From: Candidatus Thiocaldithrix dubininis
Lineage (GTDB): Bacteria > Pseudomonadota > Gammaproteobacteria > Thiotrichales > Thiotrichaceae
NCBI GenBank assembly: GCA_029972135.1
Contig: CP124755.1
Span: forward strand, 3,128,001-3,192,000
Direction: 5' to 3'
Length of the DNA: 64,000 nt
How positions within the stretch are numbered: the stretch's first letter is position 1; each line of letters opens with the position of its first letter. The position numbers were made by a program, and so were the translations under genes. Below are positions 34,236-41,695 of the stretch, piece after piece. Below the pieces are notes generated by a model. It was given only the letters and a program-made list of their open reading frames with translations, was not told the origin of the DNA and did not search any database.

Positions 34236-35234
34236 CTAAATTTGATTAAGGGTATGACAAAGCTCACTTAAAGGTTTTGCTTTAGATTTCACTATGACCT
34301 CAAACAACTTTTCAAAATTATCAATTTGTATAGCATCACCTTCAATTTTAGCCTGTTCTAATTCTTTCGCATAAAAGTCATATAAGCTTTTCGCTTGACT
34401 ATCTTTTCCCGAACAAGCGATACCTAAGGCTTTCGCTTTATCCTGCGTCGCTAAATTTCGCCTATCATTACTAATATAAAGGGTGTTTGGATCAGCACCA
34501 TATTTCAGTAAACTTTCCATTATATGCGCTAATGGCATTGGTTCAGCAGGTGGAAAATGTAAATCGGCGGCAGTACCAATATTATTATAGTTACGTTCCG
34601 CTCCGCAAATATTTAAAATAGGAAAATAATCCTCACCTTTAGTTTTAAAATTAGGATTTGCACCGTATTTCAGTAAAATATCCAGCATACTCGTGTCACA
34701 AGCTTCCGTTGCATCTGCAAGCGGATAGCGACCTATACCACCCGTCGAATCTTTATTTCCCTGATTCGGATTAGCTCCTACTTTTAAAAGGCTTTCTAAA
34801 GCTTTATCACGTTCCGCTATATTACTTCTACTACGGCAATGCGTAAAAAAGCTAAGTATATTAAATTGGCTACCCTCTTGGTTATAACAATACAAATTTA
34901 TACCATGCTCAATATAACGCTGCATACTGGTATAGTCACATGCAGCAATAGCATTTGTGAAAATAGCGGGATTAAATGCCGAAGCAGGGTTATCAGCTAA
35001 TAATTGCGTCAGATATTGTTGGCTCTGTGAGCGACTTAAAGGAAATGGATAGTAATTTTTAGGCATACGGTCATTATCGTATTCTTGCAACTCTAATGTC
35101 TTTAAGGTTGGAGTATTATATTGATCTCTATTTTCAGATTTGCGGTAAAAAGTGGTTGGACATTCTTGGGCATTGATAAATTTCATATTCAATACAATCA
35201 TCGTCATAGAAAATAATATTATTAACTTGTTCAT
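34236..35234 (-). CDS. Exported ankyrin-repeat protein
   Basis: A 332-residue protein with a signal peptide (cut near INAQ, residue 22) and 3-4 ankyrin-like repeats, including ALESLLKVGANPNQ, MLDILLKYGANPNFK and IMESLLKYGADPNT. Six or more Cys suggest periplasmic disulfides. Ankyrin repeats bind proteins, and some periplasmic ones act as immunity proteins. Its ATG overlaps the stop of the beta-helix gene (TAATG), so the pair is coupled. Strongly AT-rich compared with the bufB-bufC genes next to it. Confidence 0.78.
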   Translation of the reverse strand: MNKLIILFSMTMIVLNMKFINAQECPTTFYRKSENRDQYNTPTLKTLELQEYDNDRMPKNYYPFPLSRSQSQQYLTQLLADNPASAFNPAIFTNAIAACDYTSMQRYIEHGINLYCYNQEGSQFNILSFFTHCRSRSNIAERDKALESLLKVGANPNQGNKDSTGGIGRYPLADATEACDTSMLDILLKYGANPNFKTKGEDYFPILNICGAERNYNNIGTAADLHFPPAEPMPLAHIMESLLKYGADPNTLYISNDRRNLATQDKAKALGIACSGKDSQAKSLYDFYAKELEQAKIEGDAIQIDNFEKLFEVIVKSKAKPLSELCHTLNQI

Positions 35235-36316
35235 TATAGTGTCTCTTTTAAAACAGACATCGTTGACAACTCTTTTCTTTTATCAACTGCTTGAGCTCGT
35301 ATATTATTATTGTTAGCACTAGCATTACTAATATTAAAATGTTTTACACTAATAGCAAAATCATGATTATTTTGAATGGTATTATTCTGAATTCTGACTG
35401 GCTCAGTTGCTAAATGACGATAGGGACTATCGGCTTCATGATGTACATTAATAGCCTGATACCATGTACCATTACCAATACTTAATTTATTACCACTGAT
35501 AACGCCACCTTTTGCATTAGTTGCTTGAATACCATCTGCATGTTGTGCCATAACTCCATTTGGTAAAACTACTGCTGCATCCGGTGCATTACTAGCCTTC
35601 CTAAGATTTGTATAATTTGTATCCTCATAATTCGGGTGTATGCTATGAATGGTATTACGTGTAATAGCATACTGGCCCACATTTTTTAAATTAATACCAT
35701 CCCGTTGAATATTGGAAATAGTATTTCCATTTATCGTAATGCGTTGATTTTCAGTATTTTTTGTCGGATGTGGACTACTAATACTAATTCCATCAGCGAC
35801 ACCCAAAATTCTAGAGTTATTAATACCAATATCCACGTTTTCATCGTCTTTTATTACAACCCTAATACCTATTTCGGATTCAGGTAAATTCTTAACTGCA
35901 CCTGCACTCAAATTAGGGTTACCAATGGTTATATTATCAACGTAAAACCTTGAAACATTAATAGCATTAATTCTTTGTATATGTGGGGGATTATTTGAAT
36001 CGGCTGCTGTCAATCTTAGATTCTTATTCACATTGATTACACCATAATTACCGGGCGGTATTTTTAGTATTCCAGGATTATTTTTTTGATCAATTTCTGC
36101 TTGCAATGATTGTGTTGGATCAAGCGTGTCAGCCTGAGCACTTTTCATTGTATTTTCTATTAGTGGTCTGACTAATTTTTCAACTGAATTGAATAATAAA
36201 TTATTAAATTTTTCTCCTATATCCTTACTCAAAACTTTAGAACTATTTAGTAAATCATTATAAAATTCATAATTTTTATTTATCGCTTTATTATCATAAA
36301 TACTTAATGAAGACAT
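35234..36316 (-). CDS. Right-handed parallel beta-helix protein
   Basis: A 360-residue protein. From about residue 80 it shows coil after coil of the beta-helix type (ITINGNTISNIQRDGINLKN, YAITRNTIHSIH, GGVISGNKLSIGNG, RIQNNTIQNNHDFAIS), as in PbH1-repeat polysaccharide-binding or lyase folds. There is no signal peptide. The N-terminal 75 residues are charged and helical. The start at 36316 has GGAG 8 bases upstream, and the longer frame would need a TTG. Catalytic residues cannot be assigned. AT-rich and coupled to the exported ankyrin gene, hence possibly a secreted effector with its partner (inference). Confidence 0.75.
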   Translation of the reverse strand: MSSLSIYDNKAINKNYEFYNDLLNSSKVLSKDIGEKFNNLLFNSVEKLVRPLIENTMKSAQADTLDPTQSLQAEIDQKNNPGILKIPPGNYGVINVNKNLRLTAADSNNPPHIQRINAINVSRFYVDNITIGNPNLSAGAVKNLPESEIGIRVVIKDDENVDIGINNSRILGVADGISISSPHPTKNTENQRITINGNTISNIQRDGINLKNVGQYAITRNTIHSIHPNYEDTNYTNLRKASNAPDAAVVLPNGVMAQHADGIQATNAKGGVISGNKLSIGNGTWYQAINVHHEADSPYRHLATEPVRIQNNTIQNNHDFAISVKHFNISNASANNNNIRAQAVDKRKELSTMSVLKETL

Positions 36317-36436
36317 TTGGCAAGCTCCATGCTTTAATTTTAAAAATCCTTTTAGCAATTAAAATAGGCTTCCCTCATACTATTTTTTCTTATTTTATGA
36401 ATAATGGGATAAAAACCGAGGACAACTGGTAAAAAA

Positions 36437-37252
36437 CTACTGCTGCAATCGCTCCCATTCTTCACGTAACCTTGTTAATGTTCTTTGTTCTTCTTCCGGC
36501 AATTCACAACCCGCTAACTGATACAAGGCTCGAATATGTTGAATTTCCGCGTGAATACTTTGCAGTCGCCCGCGAGTTTGTGCGGTGGATGAGTTCGCGG
36601 CTGTCTGCGTCGTGGGCAAGCTGGTTTTCGGTGTTAAACAGCTTCGATCTAGTGTGCCATTGCGGGCGGCTTTGGCGAGTTGATACAACAAACCCAAGGG
36701 ACTTTTGACTCTGCCTTGTTGTAAGGCTTTTTGCAGGATTTGTAGGCAGTCGTTGGCATTTTGCGGACTTAAACCGTCGAGAATTTCACTAGCACGACGA
36801 CGGCTGGCGGCGTCGAAACTAGCGGGATAAGGCAAATTTTCCGCGTTTAGTTCGGTAGTGGTCGGGTTAACGGTTGGGTTAGTAACGGTATGTCCCTGAT
36901 TTTCGGGTGGCAGCTTGCGGGTTATCGGGGCTGGCTTTCTGTTTTGCGGAAGCGCGGGCGTGAATAAACGGTCGGGGTATTGGGTAAGCAACGGCGCGGG
37001 AATACTAAAGCTTTGTCCGAAAATCGGATGCGGTTGCACCTCGATTAAACCTTTGTCAGCAATGGCGCGTAAGGCGGGGGTGAGGCGGTCAATCCGCACA
37101 CGGGCAAGGCTGGCAATACGCTTGAAGGTTAAGGCATCGCTGGCTTTGCCGTAGCCTAAGGTTTGCTGAAAAATAACCAAAAACGCTTTTAATTCATTTT
37201 GCGTGAGGTTGGCATTTAATGCGGCGCTAATCCAGGCACGGGCAAGGCTCAT
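36437..37252 (-). CDS. Phage replication-protein-O-like winged-helix protein
   Basis: A 271-residue protein. Its N-terminal about 90 residues (ARAWISAALNANLTQNELKA, LTFKRIASLARVRIDRLTPAL, IADKGLIEVQPHPIFG) resemble the DNA-binding domain of phage replication protein O and similar Rep initiators. A Pro/Thr-rich linker and a helical C-terminal part with ELPEEEQRTLTRLREEWERL follow. GGAGG lies 6 bases before the ATG. No helicase loader, integrase or structural phage gene is beside it, so it is likely a prophage or plasmid remnant. Function is inferred from fold resemblance only. Confidence 0.6.
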   Translation of the reverse strand: MSLARAWISAALNANLTQNELKAFLVIFQQTLGYGKASDALTFKRIASLARVRIDRLTPALRAIADKGLIEVQPHPIFGQSFSIPAPLLTQYPDRLFTPALPQNRKPAPITRKLPPENQGHTVTNPTVNPTTTELNAENLPYPASFDAASRRRASEILDGLSPQNANDCLQILQKALQQGRVKSPLGLLYQLAKAARNGTLDRSCLTPKTSLPTTQTAANSSTAQTRGRLQSIHAEIQHIRALYQLAGCELPEEEQRTLTRLREEWERLQQ

Positions 37253-37442
37253 ACTAAACCTCCAGCCACGCGCAAGTTATGACGTAATAATGGCATCATC
37301 TATTTCTCATATGATTTTAGAATGGGCAAAACTGCTAGGTACTTCTATCGTCCATATGGAAACGACGCGCTTATTCCCGCCGAGGCGGTTTTGTATGCCA
37401 CGCATACCCAGCAAAGACCGCGTCAGCGTAAAATACAGGCAC

Positions 37443-37469
37443 AAAAAAACCGCCTGAACTTGTGGCGGT
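37443..37469 (-). terminator. Intrinsic terminator with seven-T run
   Basis: ACCGCC/GGCGGT 6-bp stem (37464-37469 with 37449-37454), 9-nt loop, followed on the minus strand by a T-run down to 37443. Confidence 0.75.
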
Positions 37470-37516
37470 GTGCCGCCATATGGTGGGATAGAAGTCCCGA
37501 AATTTTGTAAACAGGT

Positions 37517-37554
37517 AAAAACACCTTGTTTTTAGATTAGGGCAGAACAAGGTG
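37517..37554 (-). terminator. Intrinsic terminator after the broken exported-protein gene
   Basis: Perfect 9-bp stem (37522-37530 with 37546-37554), 15-nt loop and five T (37521-37517) on the minus strand, 39 bp after the stop at 37593. It marks 37593 as the original gene end. Confidence 0.8.
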
Positions 37555-37592
37555 AAAGGCAAGCGCAAAGCTTAAGCGCAGGTGTAAGGTTA

Positions 37593-37805
37593 TTAGGGAT
37601 TTTCTGTCGAACAGCGCAAAGTATTATAGTCTTCGTGTACGATTTGATAACGATCATTAATATTTTCCATATATCGCTTGGCAATAACACAAGGATGATC
37701 TTTAAAATCTGCTGGTCGTCGATAAGTTTTATACAGGGCTAATTCTTTTGAAACTCGATGCGTAAAGCCATCTACATAAATAATGGGATAAACGTGCGGA
37801 TCATG
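37593..37805 (-). pseudogene. Out-of-frame 3' part of the gene starting at 38331
   Basis: 71 codons without a stop until TAA at 37593, reading KHDPHVYPIIYVDGFTHRV after the repeat and continuing YKTYRRPADFKDHPC, CVIAKRYMENIND and LRCSTENP. It is in a different frame from 37816-38331 only because of the 8-bp repeat. With two repeat copies instead of four the whole gene would read as one 240-residue protein. It has no start site of its own. Confidence 0.75.
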
Positions 37806-37836
37806 CTTTAAAGCTTTAAAGCTTTAAAGCTTTAAA
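37805..37836 (-). repeat. 8-bp tandem repeat, four copies, inside a coding frame
   Basis: Four perfect copies of GCTTTAAA on the plus strand (TTTAAAGC on the coding strand). Two copies keep the reading frame open; three or more place a TAA in the third copy. This is the arrangement of a slippage-prone repeat. Confidence 0.92.
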
Positions 37837-38331
37837 ACTCACGACATCAGCTTCATAATCCAGCAACACGTTATAGTCTTTATTAACTTTTTGAATAATC
37901 CAAAAAGGTTGCGATAATTCATGCATACCTTTACTATAATAGCACTGCTTCTCCAGCGTTACTAAATATTCATGCGTTAGCGGATCATTATCCAAATCTA
38001 ACGTAACCTCTTGTTTATTCATAAAGGCATTCTTTAAATTATAACCATACAGATTACACTGATTAATCGGCGTAAGGTTTTTTAGTTTGTACATGTCCCG
38101 CAAACCCTTATGTTGACTAATAGCCGACATAATACCAACTTGATCCTGTTTATTAATTCGCAGAATTTTATCATCTTCTAAAGTTCGAGGACTCTCATAA
38201 TACTTGGTATCAGTAAAACAAGGTTCATTACCTGCCTCTGGTTGACAATAAGTTTCAAATAAACTGGTAGCCTGCACATGATTTGCAATTAAACCCGTTA
38301 CAATTATTAAATATTGAAGTAGAAACTTCAT
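37816..38331 (-). CDS. Exported protein, prematurely ended at the 8-bp repeat
   Basis: The current frame gives 171 residues with a signal peptide (MKFLLQYLIIVTGLIANHVQA, cut about residue 21) and a Cys-containing mature part, ending ...VVSFKALKL at the repeat. The family is not recognised. A strong AGGAG site lies 6 bases before the ATG, and two terminators lie after 37593, showing that the ancestral gene extended to 37593. It may be a phase-variable or recently inactivated secreted protein. AT-rich like its accessory-region neighbours. Confidence 0.75.
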   Translation of the reverse strand: MKFLLQYLIIVTGLIANHVQATSLFETYCQPEAGNEPCFTDTKYYESPRTLEDDKILRINKQDQVGIMSAISQHKGLRDMYKLKNLTPINQCNLYGYNLKNAFMNKQEVTLDLDNDPLTHEYLVTLEKQCYYSKGMHELSQPFWIIQKVNKDYNVLLDYEADVVSFKALKL

Positions 38332-38519
38332 TTTGAACTCCTAGTTGTCGTGCCAACTTGCAAATTTTAGCCGAGTGCAAAGTTTGGATATGTCATGGTT
38401 GTGTAAGTTTGCAATGATAAAGTTTAGTATAACTATGAATATTCATACTATTAACAAGCTACTTTTAACACACGGCACGATTCTCAATAAAGGTAATGAT
38501 GAGTTTTTAGTGTAACTAA

Positions 38520-38842
38520 ATGCAAAGTGTATTCAAAGCAGTATTAACATTCAGCATTATTTTGTTGGTATTGATTAATTTATTTTCAATTATTTGTATG
38601 ATAGATAACCTTAACGATCTACGAATTTATATTAATAAGATTATTTTAGTGATGATAGTTTTGGTGCTCCAAAATCCGCGATGGGCTTGGTTTTTGCGAT
38701 AGGTTTTATGAGCGCGACGCTCGCTTGCCTATTGGCTTTATTAACCTTTAAGCATATTGCTAGTTGGTTTAGAACCTTCTCGTTAAGCTTACTTCCCTTA
38801 TTGATAATGATCGCTAATCTTACTGAAATAATAATGCGTTGA
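38520..38842 (+). pseudogene. Small two-helix membrane protein gene with a frameshift
   Basis: The first frame (38520-38702) encodes a membrane helix MQSVFKAVLTFSIILLVLI and runs to IYINK. A second frame then continues FSDDSFGAPKSAMGLVFAIG, a helix, and ends LTEIIMR at 38842. One missing base near AATAAG/ATTATT (about 38634-38642) would join them into a protein of about 107 residues. Family not recognised. The shift could be a real mutation or a sequencing error. No strong ribosome binding site is seen. Confidence 0.6.
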
Positions 38843-38850
38843 GCAGACTC

Positions 38851-39357
38851 CTAAAACCAATACTTTGGGTAGCTTTTCGCTTTATCTAAATTATTAAACA
38901 CTAAGGCAATTAAAACTAACAACATCGCGCCCAGCAACGTCGGTACGAAGAGAAAATCCCAATGCGGTAGTGTTAACATAATAATCAAGGGATTCGAGCC
39001 AGCGGGTGGATGCACGGTACGGGTCATTAACATTAAACCAATGGTCGCACTCAAGGCTAAAGCCATGCTCCACCAATGCGCACCCAGTAGCGTTAACGCC
39101 ATTAGCCCTACTAAGCTTGCCAAAAAATGCCCCGCAATAACATTACGCGGTTGCGAGAACGGGCTATCAGGAAAGCCAAAAATCAACACACAACTCGCGC
39201 CAAATGAGCCGAGAATCAAGGGCATCTGTAAGCGTTCAGCTAAATACGCTAATAGCAGGATTGCAAGCAAACCGCCACCACTTGCCCAAGCTATTTGCGT
39301 GTAACTCGCCCGTACTGGCAAGGCTTGTCCACCTTGTAATTTTGATCCGTTTTGCAT
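38851..39357 (-). CDS. HPP family membrane protein
   Basis: A 168-residue integral membrane protein with 4-5 helices and the family signature HPPAGSNPL (about 116-124) plus GSFGASCVLIFGFP and QPRNVIAGH. Some HPP-family members have been linked to nitrite or ion transport; the substrate here is unknown. It is divergent from a TetR-type gene, with a 40-bp palindrome starting 7 bp upstream of its ATG, so it is probably the regulator's target. Confidence 0.85.
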   Translation of the reverse strand: MQNGSKLQGGQALPVRASYTQIAWASGGGLLAILLLAYLAERLQMPLILGSFGASCVLIFGFPDSPFSQPRNVIAGHFLASLVGLMALTLLGAHWWSMALALSATIGLMLMTRTVHPPAGSNPLIIMLTLPHWDFLFVPTLLGAMLLVLIALVFNNLDKAKSYPKYWF

Positions 39358-39363
39358 TATTCA

Positions 39364-39403
39364 TCCGCTTTAATATATAGACAGGTCTGTATATTAAAGC
39401 GGA
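39364..39403. promoter_or_regulatory. 40-bp palindromic operator between HPP and TetR genes
   Basis: 18 of 20 base pairs are symmetric about 39383/39384. The core ATATAGACAGGTCTGTATAT resembles TetR-family operators. It sits just before the HPP gene and 66 bp before the TetR start, fitting control of both. Confidence 0.75.
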
Positions 39404-39469
39404 TTTAGCCTAATAACACAAGCAAACTTGCTATACTGGGTTGTCTCATCGTGGAGCGTTAACTCGTAG

Positions 39470-40054
39470 ATGGCTAGCTCGAAATATCAAGACTTGGTGG
39501 ACACTGCCACCCGTTTATTTGCGCAGTATGGTTATACCGCTGTTGGCATTGACCGCATTATTGCCGAAGCAGGTGTGGCGAAAATGACGCTGTATAAACA
39601 CTTTGCTTCCAAACAAGATTTAATTGTGGCCGTGCTCAAACAACGCGATCAGCAGTTTATGCAAAGCTTACAAACCTATGTATTGCAATACACCGAACTG
39701 GATTTGCAAATTAAAGCCATTTTTGATTGGCATCAGCAATGGTTTCAACAAGCTGATTTTTACGGCTGTATGTTTATTAATGCCTCGGCAGAATTTCATC
39801 AGGCACAAGCCACGATTCAAACCATTAACCAAGCCCATAAACAGGGTATCACAGATTGGTTACACAGCCTTTTAACGCCAACCTATGTAGAACAAGCCGC
39901 CGCAATTGCTCAGCAATTAAGCTTATTATTAGATGGTGCAATTGTTTCTACTCAAATCACACCCAAATCTGACGCAATTTTAATAGCCTATCAAACTGCT
40001 AAATTTTTATTAGCCTATAAAAATCAAAAATTTAATCAAAACCACCCTTCATAA
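39470..40054 (+). CDS. TetR family transcriptional regulator
   Basis: A 194-residue DNA-binding repressor. The N-terminal helix-turn-helix is LVDTATRLFAQYGYTAVGIDRIIAEAGVAKMTLYKHFASKQDLI in overview (about residues 9-52), followed by a helical ligand-binding domain with WFQQADFYGCMFINASAEF. The effector is unknown. The upstream palindrome is its likely site. The only GGAG is 13 bases before the ATG, longer than usual, so the start is likely but not certain. Confidence 0.9.
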   Translation: MASSKYQDLVDTATRLFAQYGYTAVGIDRIIAEAGVAKMTLYKHFASKQDLIVAVLKQRDQQFMQSLQTYVLQYTELDLQIKAIFDWHQQWFQQADFYGCMFINASAEFHQAQATIQTINQAHKQGITDWLHSLLTPTYVEQAAAIAQQLSLLLDGAIVSTQITPKSDAILIAYQTAKFLLAYKNQKFNQNHPS

Positions 40055-40185
40055 TAAAATTTTTTTGTAAAAGACGTGCATTTCATTAAATTTTCGTTAG
40101 AATTGCCTTCGCAAATCCAATTGCAAGATAACCCTAAATCTTAGGGCTTATTCCTTCCCTATTCCCCTTTTCTTGGAGCTTTGCT

Positions 40186-40479
40186 ATGAAAATTCGTCAT
40201 ATCGCATTAGTAGTGTCTTTCGTTAGCGCTTTAGGCTTCGGTTTAACTGGTTGTAGCACACAAACTGCTAAAGCTGATGCAGCACCAAAAGCAGCGGTCG
40301 CTGCTAAACCAGTAGTAAAAGCACCTGCTAAAAAAGTAGTTGTTGCTAAGAAAGTAACCGTTACTAAAAAAGCAGCCGTCGTTGCATTACCTGCAACCGC
40401 TACTTCACCTGCTAAAAAAGTAGTTGTTGAAACTAAAAAAATTAAAGTTAAAGAAGTTGTTAAAAAAGTAAAAAAATAA
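40186..40479 (+). CDS. Lys/Ala/Val-rich small lipoprotein
   Basis: A 97-residue product with a signal peptide and lipobox GLTGC (Cys23), so probably a lipoprotein. The mature part is a repetitive Lys-Ala-Val-Pro sequence (KKVVVAKK, KKVVVETKK, VKEVVKKVKK) with a high positive charge and no fold I recognise. It may bind peptidoglycan or surface polyanions (inference). GGAG lies 7 bases before the ATG, and a terminator follows at 40538. Confidence 0.7.
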   Translation: MKIRHIALVVSFVSALGFGLTGCSTQTAKADAAPKAAVAAKPVVKAPAKKVVVAKKVTVTKKAAVVALPATATSPAKKVVVETKKIKVKEVVKKVKK

Positions 40480-40537
40480 GCTCCTAGGTGTCTTATTTTA
40501 TAAAGCAGTCTAGAATCTAACGCTTCTGGATTGGGGT

Positions 40538-40564
40538 CGGCATTTGCAACTAAATGCCGATTTT
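40538..40564 (+). terminator. Intrinsic terminator after the Lys-rich lipoprotein
   Basis: Perfect 8-bp stem CGGCATTT/AAATGCCG (40538-40545 with 40552-40559), 6-nt loop, then ATTTT. An in-frame ATG of the next gene (40554) lies inside its right arm, which argues for a later start of that gene. Confidence 0.75.
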
Positions 40565-40571
40565 AGTGAGT

Positions 40572-41606
40572 ATGTTAAACACGATTGCGTTGCTTTTTAT
40601 TGGCTATTCCGTTTTCTCTGCCGTTTTACTGCTGATTACACATTTCCGCTGCGACAATTACGCGGGTCAGTTGTTAGCACGTAGCATGGGTAGCTTATTA
40701 CTGTTGATTTTAATGGCATTGCAACTTTGCCATTTTGCGTACTTACAGCACAGCGCCGACTGGTTACATACGCCGATTTACCAAGTGTTGGTATTTGCTG
40801 TTGCCCCCACTTTCTATTTATTCAGTAAGCCCATTCTAACCGCCGATACAGAAGCCAATTGGTCATCGTTGCTCCACGTTTTGCCCTTACTGGTTGCGCC
40901 ATTGCTGCCGTTTGAGTGGGCATTACCGTTGGCATTTGCCATTGGATTAGGTTACTTGGTGTGGTTAGGTCGCAAAATTTACGCCTTACGCGCCCAACGC
41001 CAAGCATTTCGCCAAGAATTATATGTATTGAGCACGATATTTATAGTCGGTTGTATAGCATTGGTTTTGGGGTTAATTCTACCCGCCTTCAATGAAGCTT
41101 TATTTATTCGTTTATATGCCAGCGCCATTGGTTTAGCCTTTTTCTTAGTCAACTTTACCCTAAGCCTAATGCCACGCTTATCTAATGAAGTGACCGAGGC
41201 AGCCCGTAGTACCTATGCCATATCGACATTGAATAATATTGATTGTGAAGCCACACTGGTGCAACTTGGCAATTTATTAGATCAAAAGTCATTATTTAAA
41301 GACCCTGAATTGGATTTGGCAGGTTTGGCCAAAGAACTCAAACTCTCCAGCCATCAATTATCCGAACTGATTAATACCCGCTTAGGTAAAAGCTTCTCGC
41401 GTTATATTCGAGAATATCGGGTGGAAGCCGCTGAAGATTTATTGGTCGAACGCCCGTCTATGCCGGTGATTACCGTTGGAATGGAAGTGGGTTTTACCTC
41501 GCAATCTAACTTTTATGAAGCCTTCAAAGAAATTACCGGCATGTCACCGGGGCAATATCGCAAAATTAATTTAAGCCAACGCGCCCCCAAAACCTTAAGT
41601 GCTTAA
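40572..41606 (+). CDS. AraC-type regulator with N-terminal membrane domain
   Basis: About 344 residues. The N-terminal about 210 residues carry six to seven hydrophobic helices. A cytoplasmic C-terminal AraC/XylS DNA-binding domain follows, with LAKELKLSSHQLSELINTRL and VGMEVGFTSQSNFYEAFKEI plus the signature MSPGQYRK. Such membrane-bound AraC proteins sense external or membrane signals; the signal and targets are unknown. The ATG at 40572 is preferred because the one at 40554 lies inside the preceding terminator. No other gene is in its transcript. Confidence 0.85.
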   Translation: MLNTIALLFIGYSVFSAVLLLITHFRCDNYAGQLLARSMGSLLLLILMALQLCHFAYLQHSADWLHTPIYQVLVFAVAPTFYLFSKPILTADTEANWSSLLHVLPLLVAPLLPFEWALPLAFAIGLGYLVWLGRKIYALRAQRQAFRQELYVLSTIFIVGCIALVLGLILPAFNEALFIRLYASAIGLAFFLVNFTLSLMPRLSNEVTEAARSTYAISTLNNIDCEATLVQLGNLLDQKSLFKDPELDLAGLAKELKLSSHQLSELINTRLGKSFSRYIREYRVEAAEDLLVERPSMPVITVGMEVGFTSQSNFYEAFKEITGMSPGQYRKINLSQRAPKTLSA

Positions 41607-41695
41607 AACCGTCTGCCATTTATCTCTATAAATTTGTCGCGTCTGCATAGGCGCGGCACAATTTCGCACAATTATATTAAAAACAGCGAATGCTT

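Larger units (their letters stand above)
37253..37592. other. Intergenic stretch with two terminators, no confident gene
   Basis: 340 bp between the Rep-like gene and the broken exported-protein gene. It holds two minus-strand terminators (listed separately). A 62-codon plus-strand frame (37322-37510, ending RSPEIL) has no clear ribosome binding site; I vaguely associate such small frames with prophage replication regions but do not call it a gene. Confidence 0.5.

Noticed and set aside
37322-37510. 62-codon plus-strand frame ending RSPEIL as a prophage gene
   Set aside because: No ribosome binding site, and it overlaps a minus-strand terminator; resemblance to prophage small frames is only a vague recollection.
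37805-37836. Regulatory HindIII-like palindromes as an operator array
   Set aside because: The repeat lies inside a coding frame and its effect on the frame explains it better than a binding-site array.
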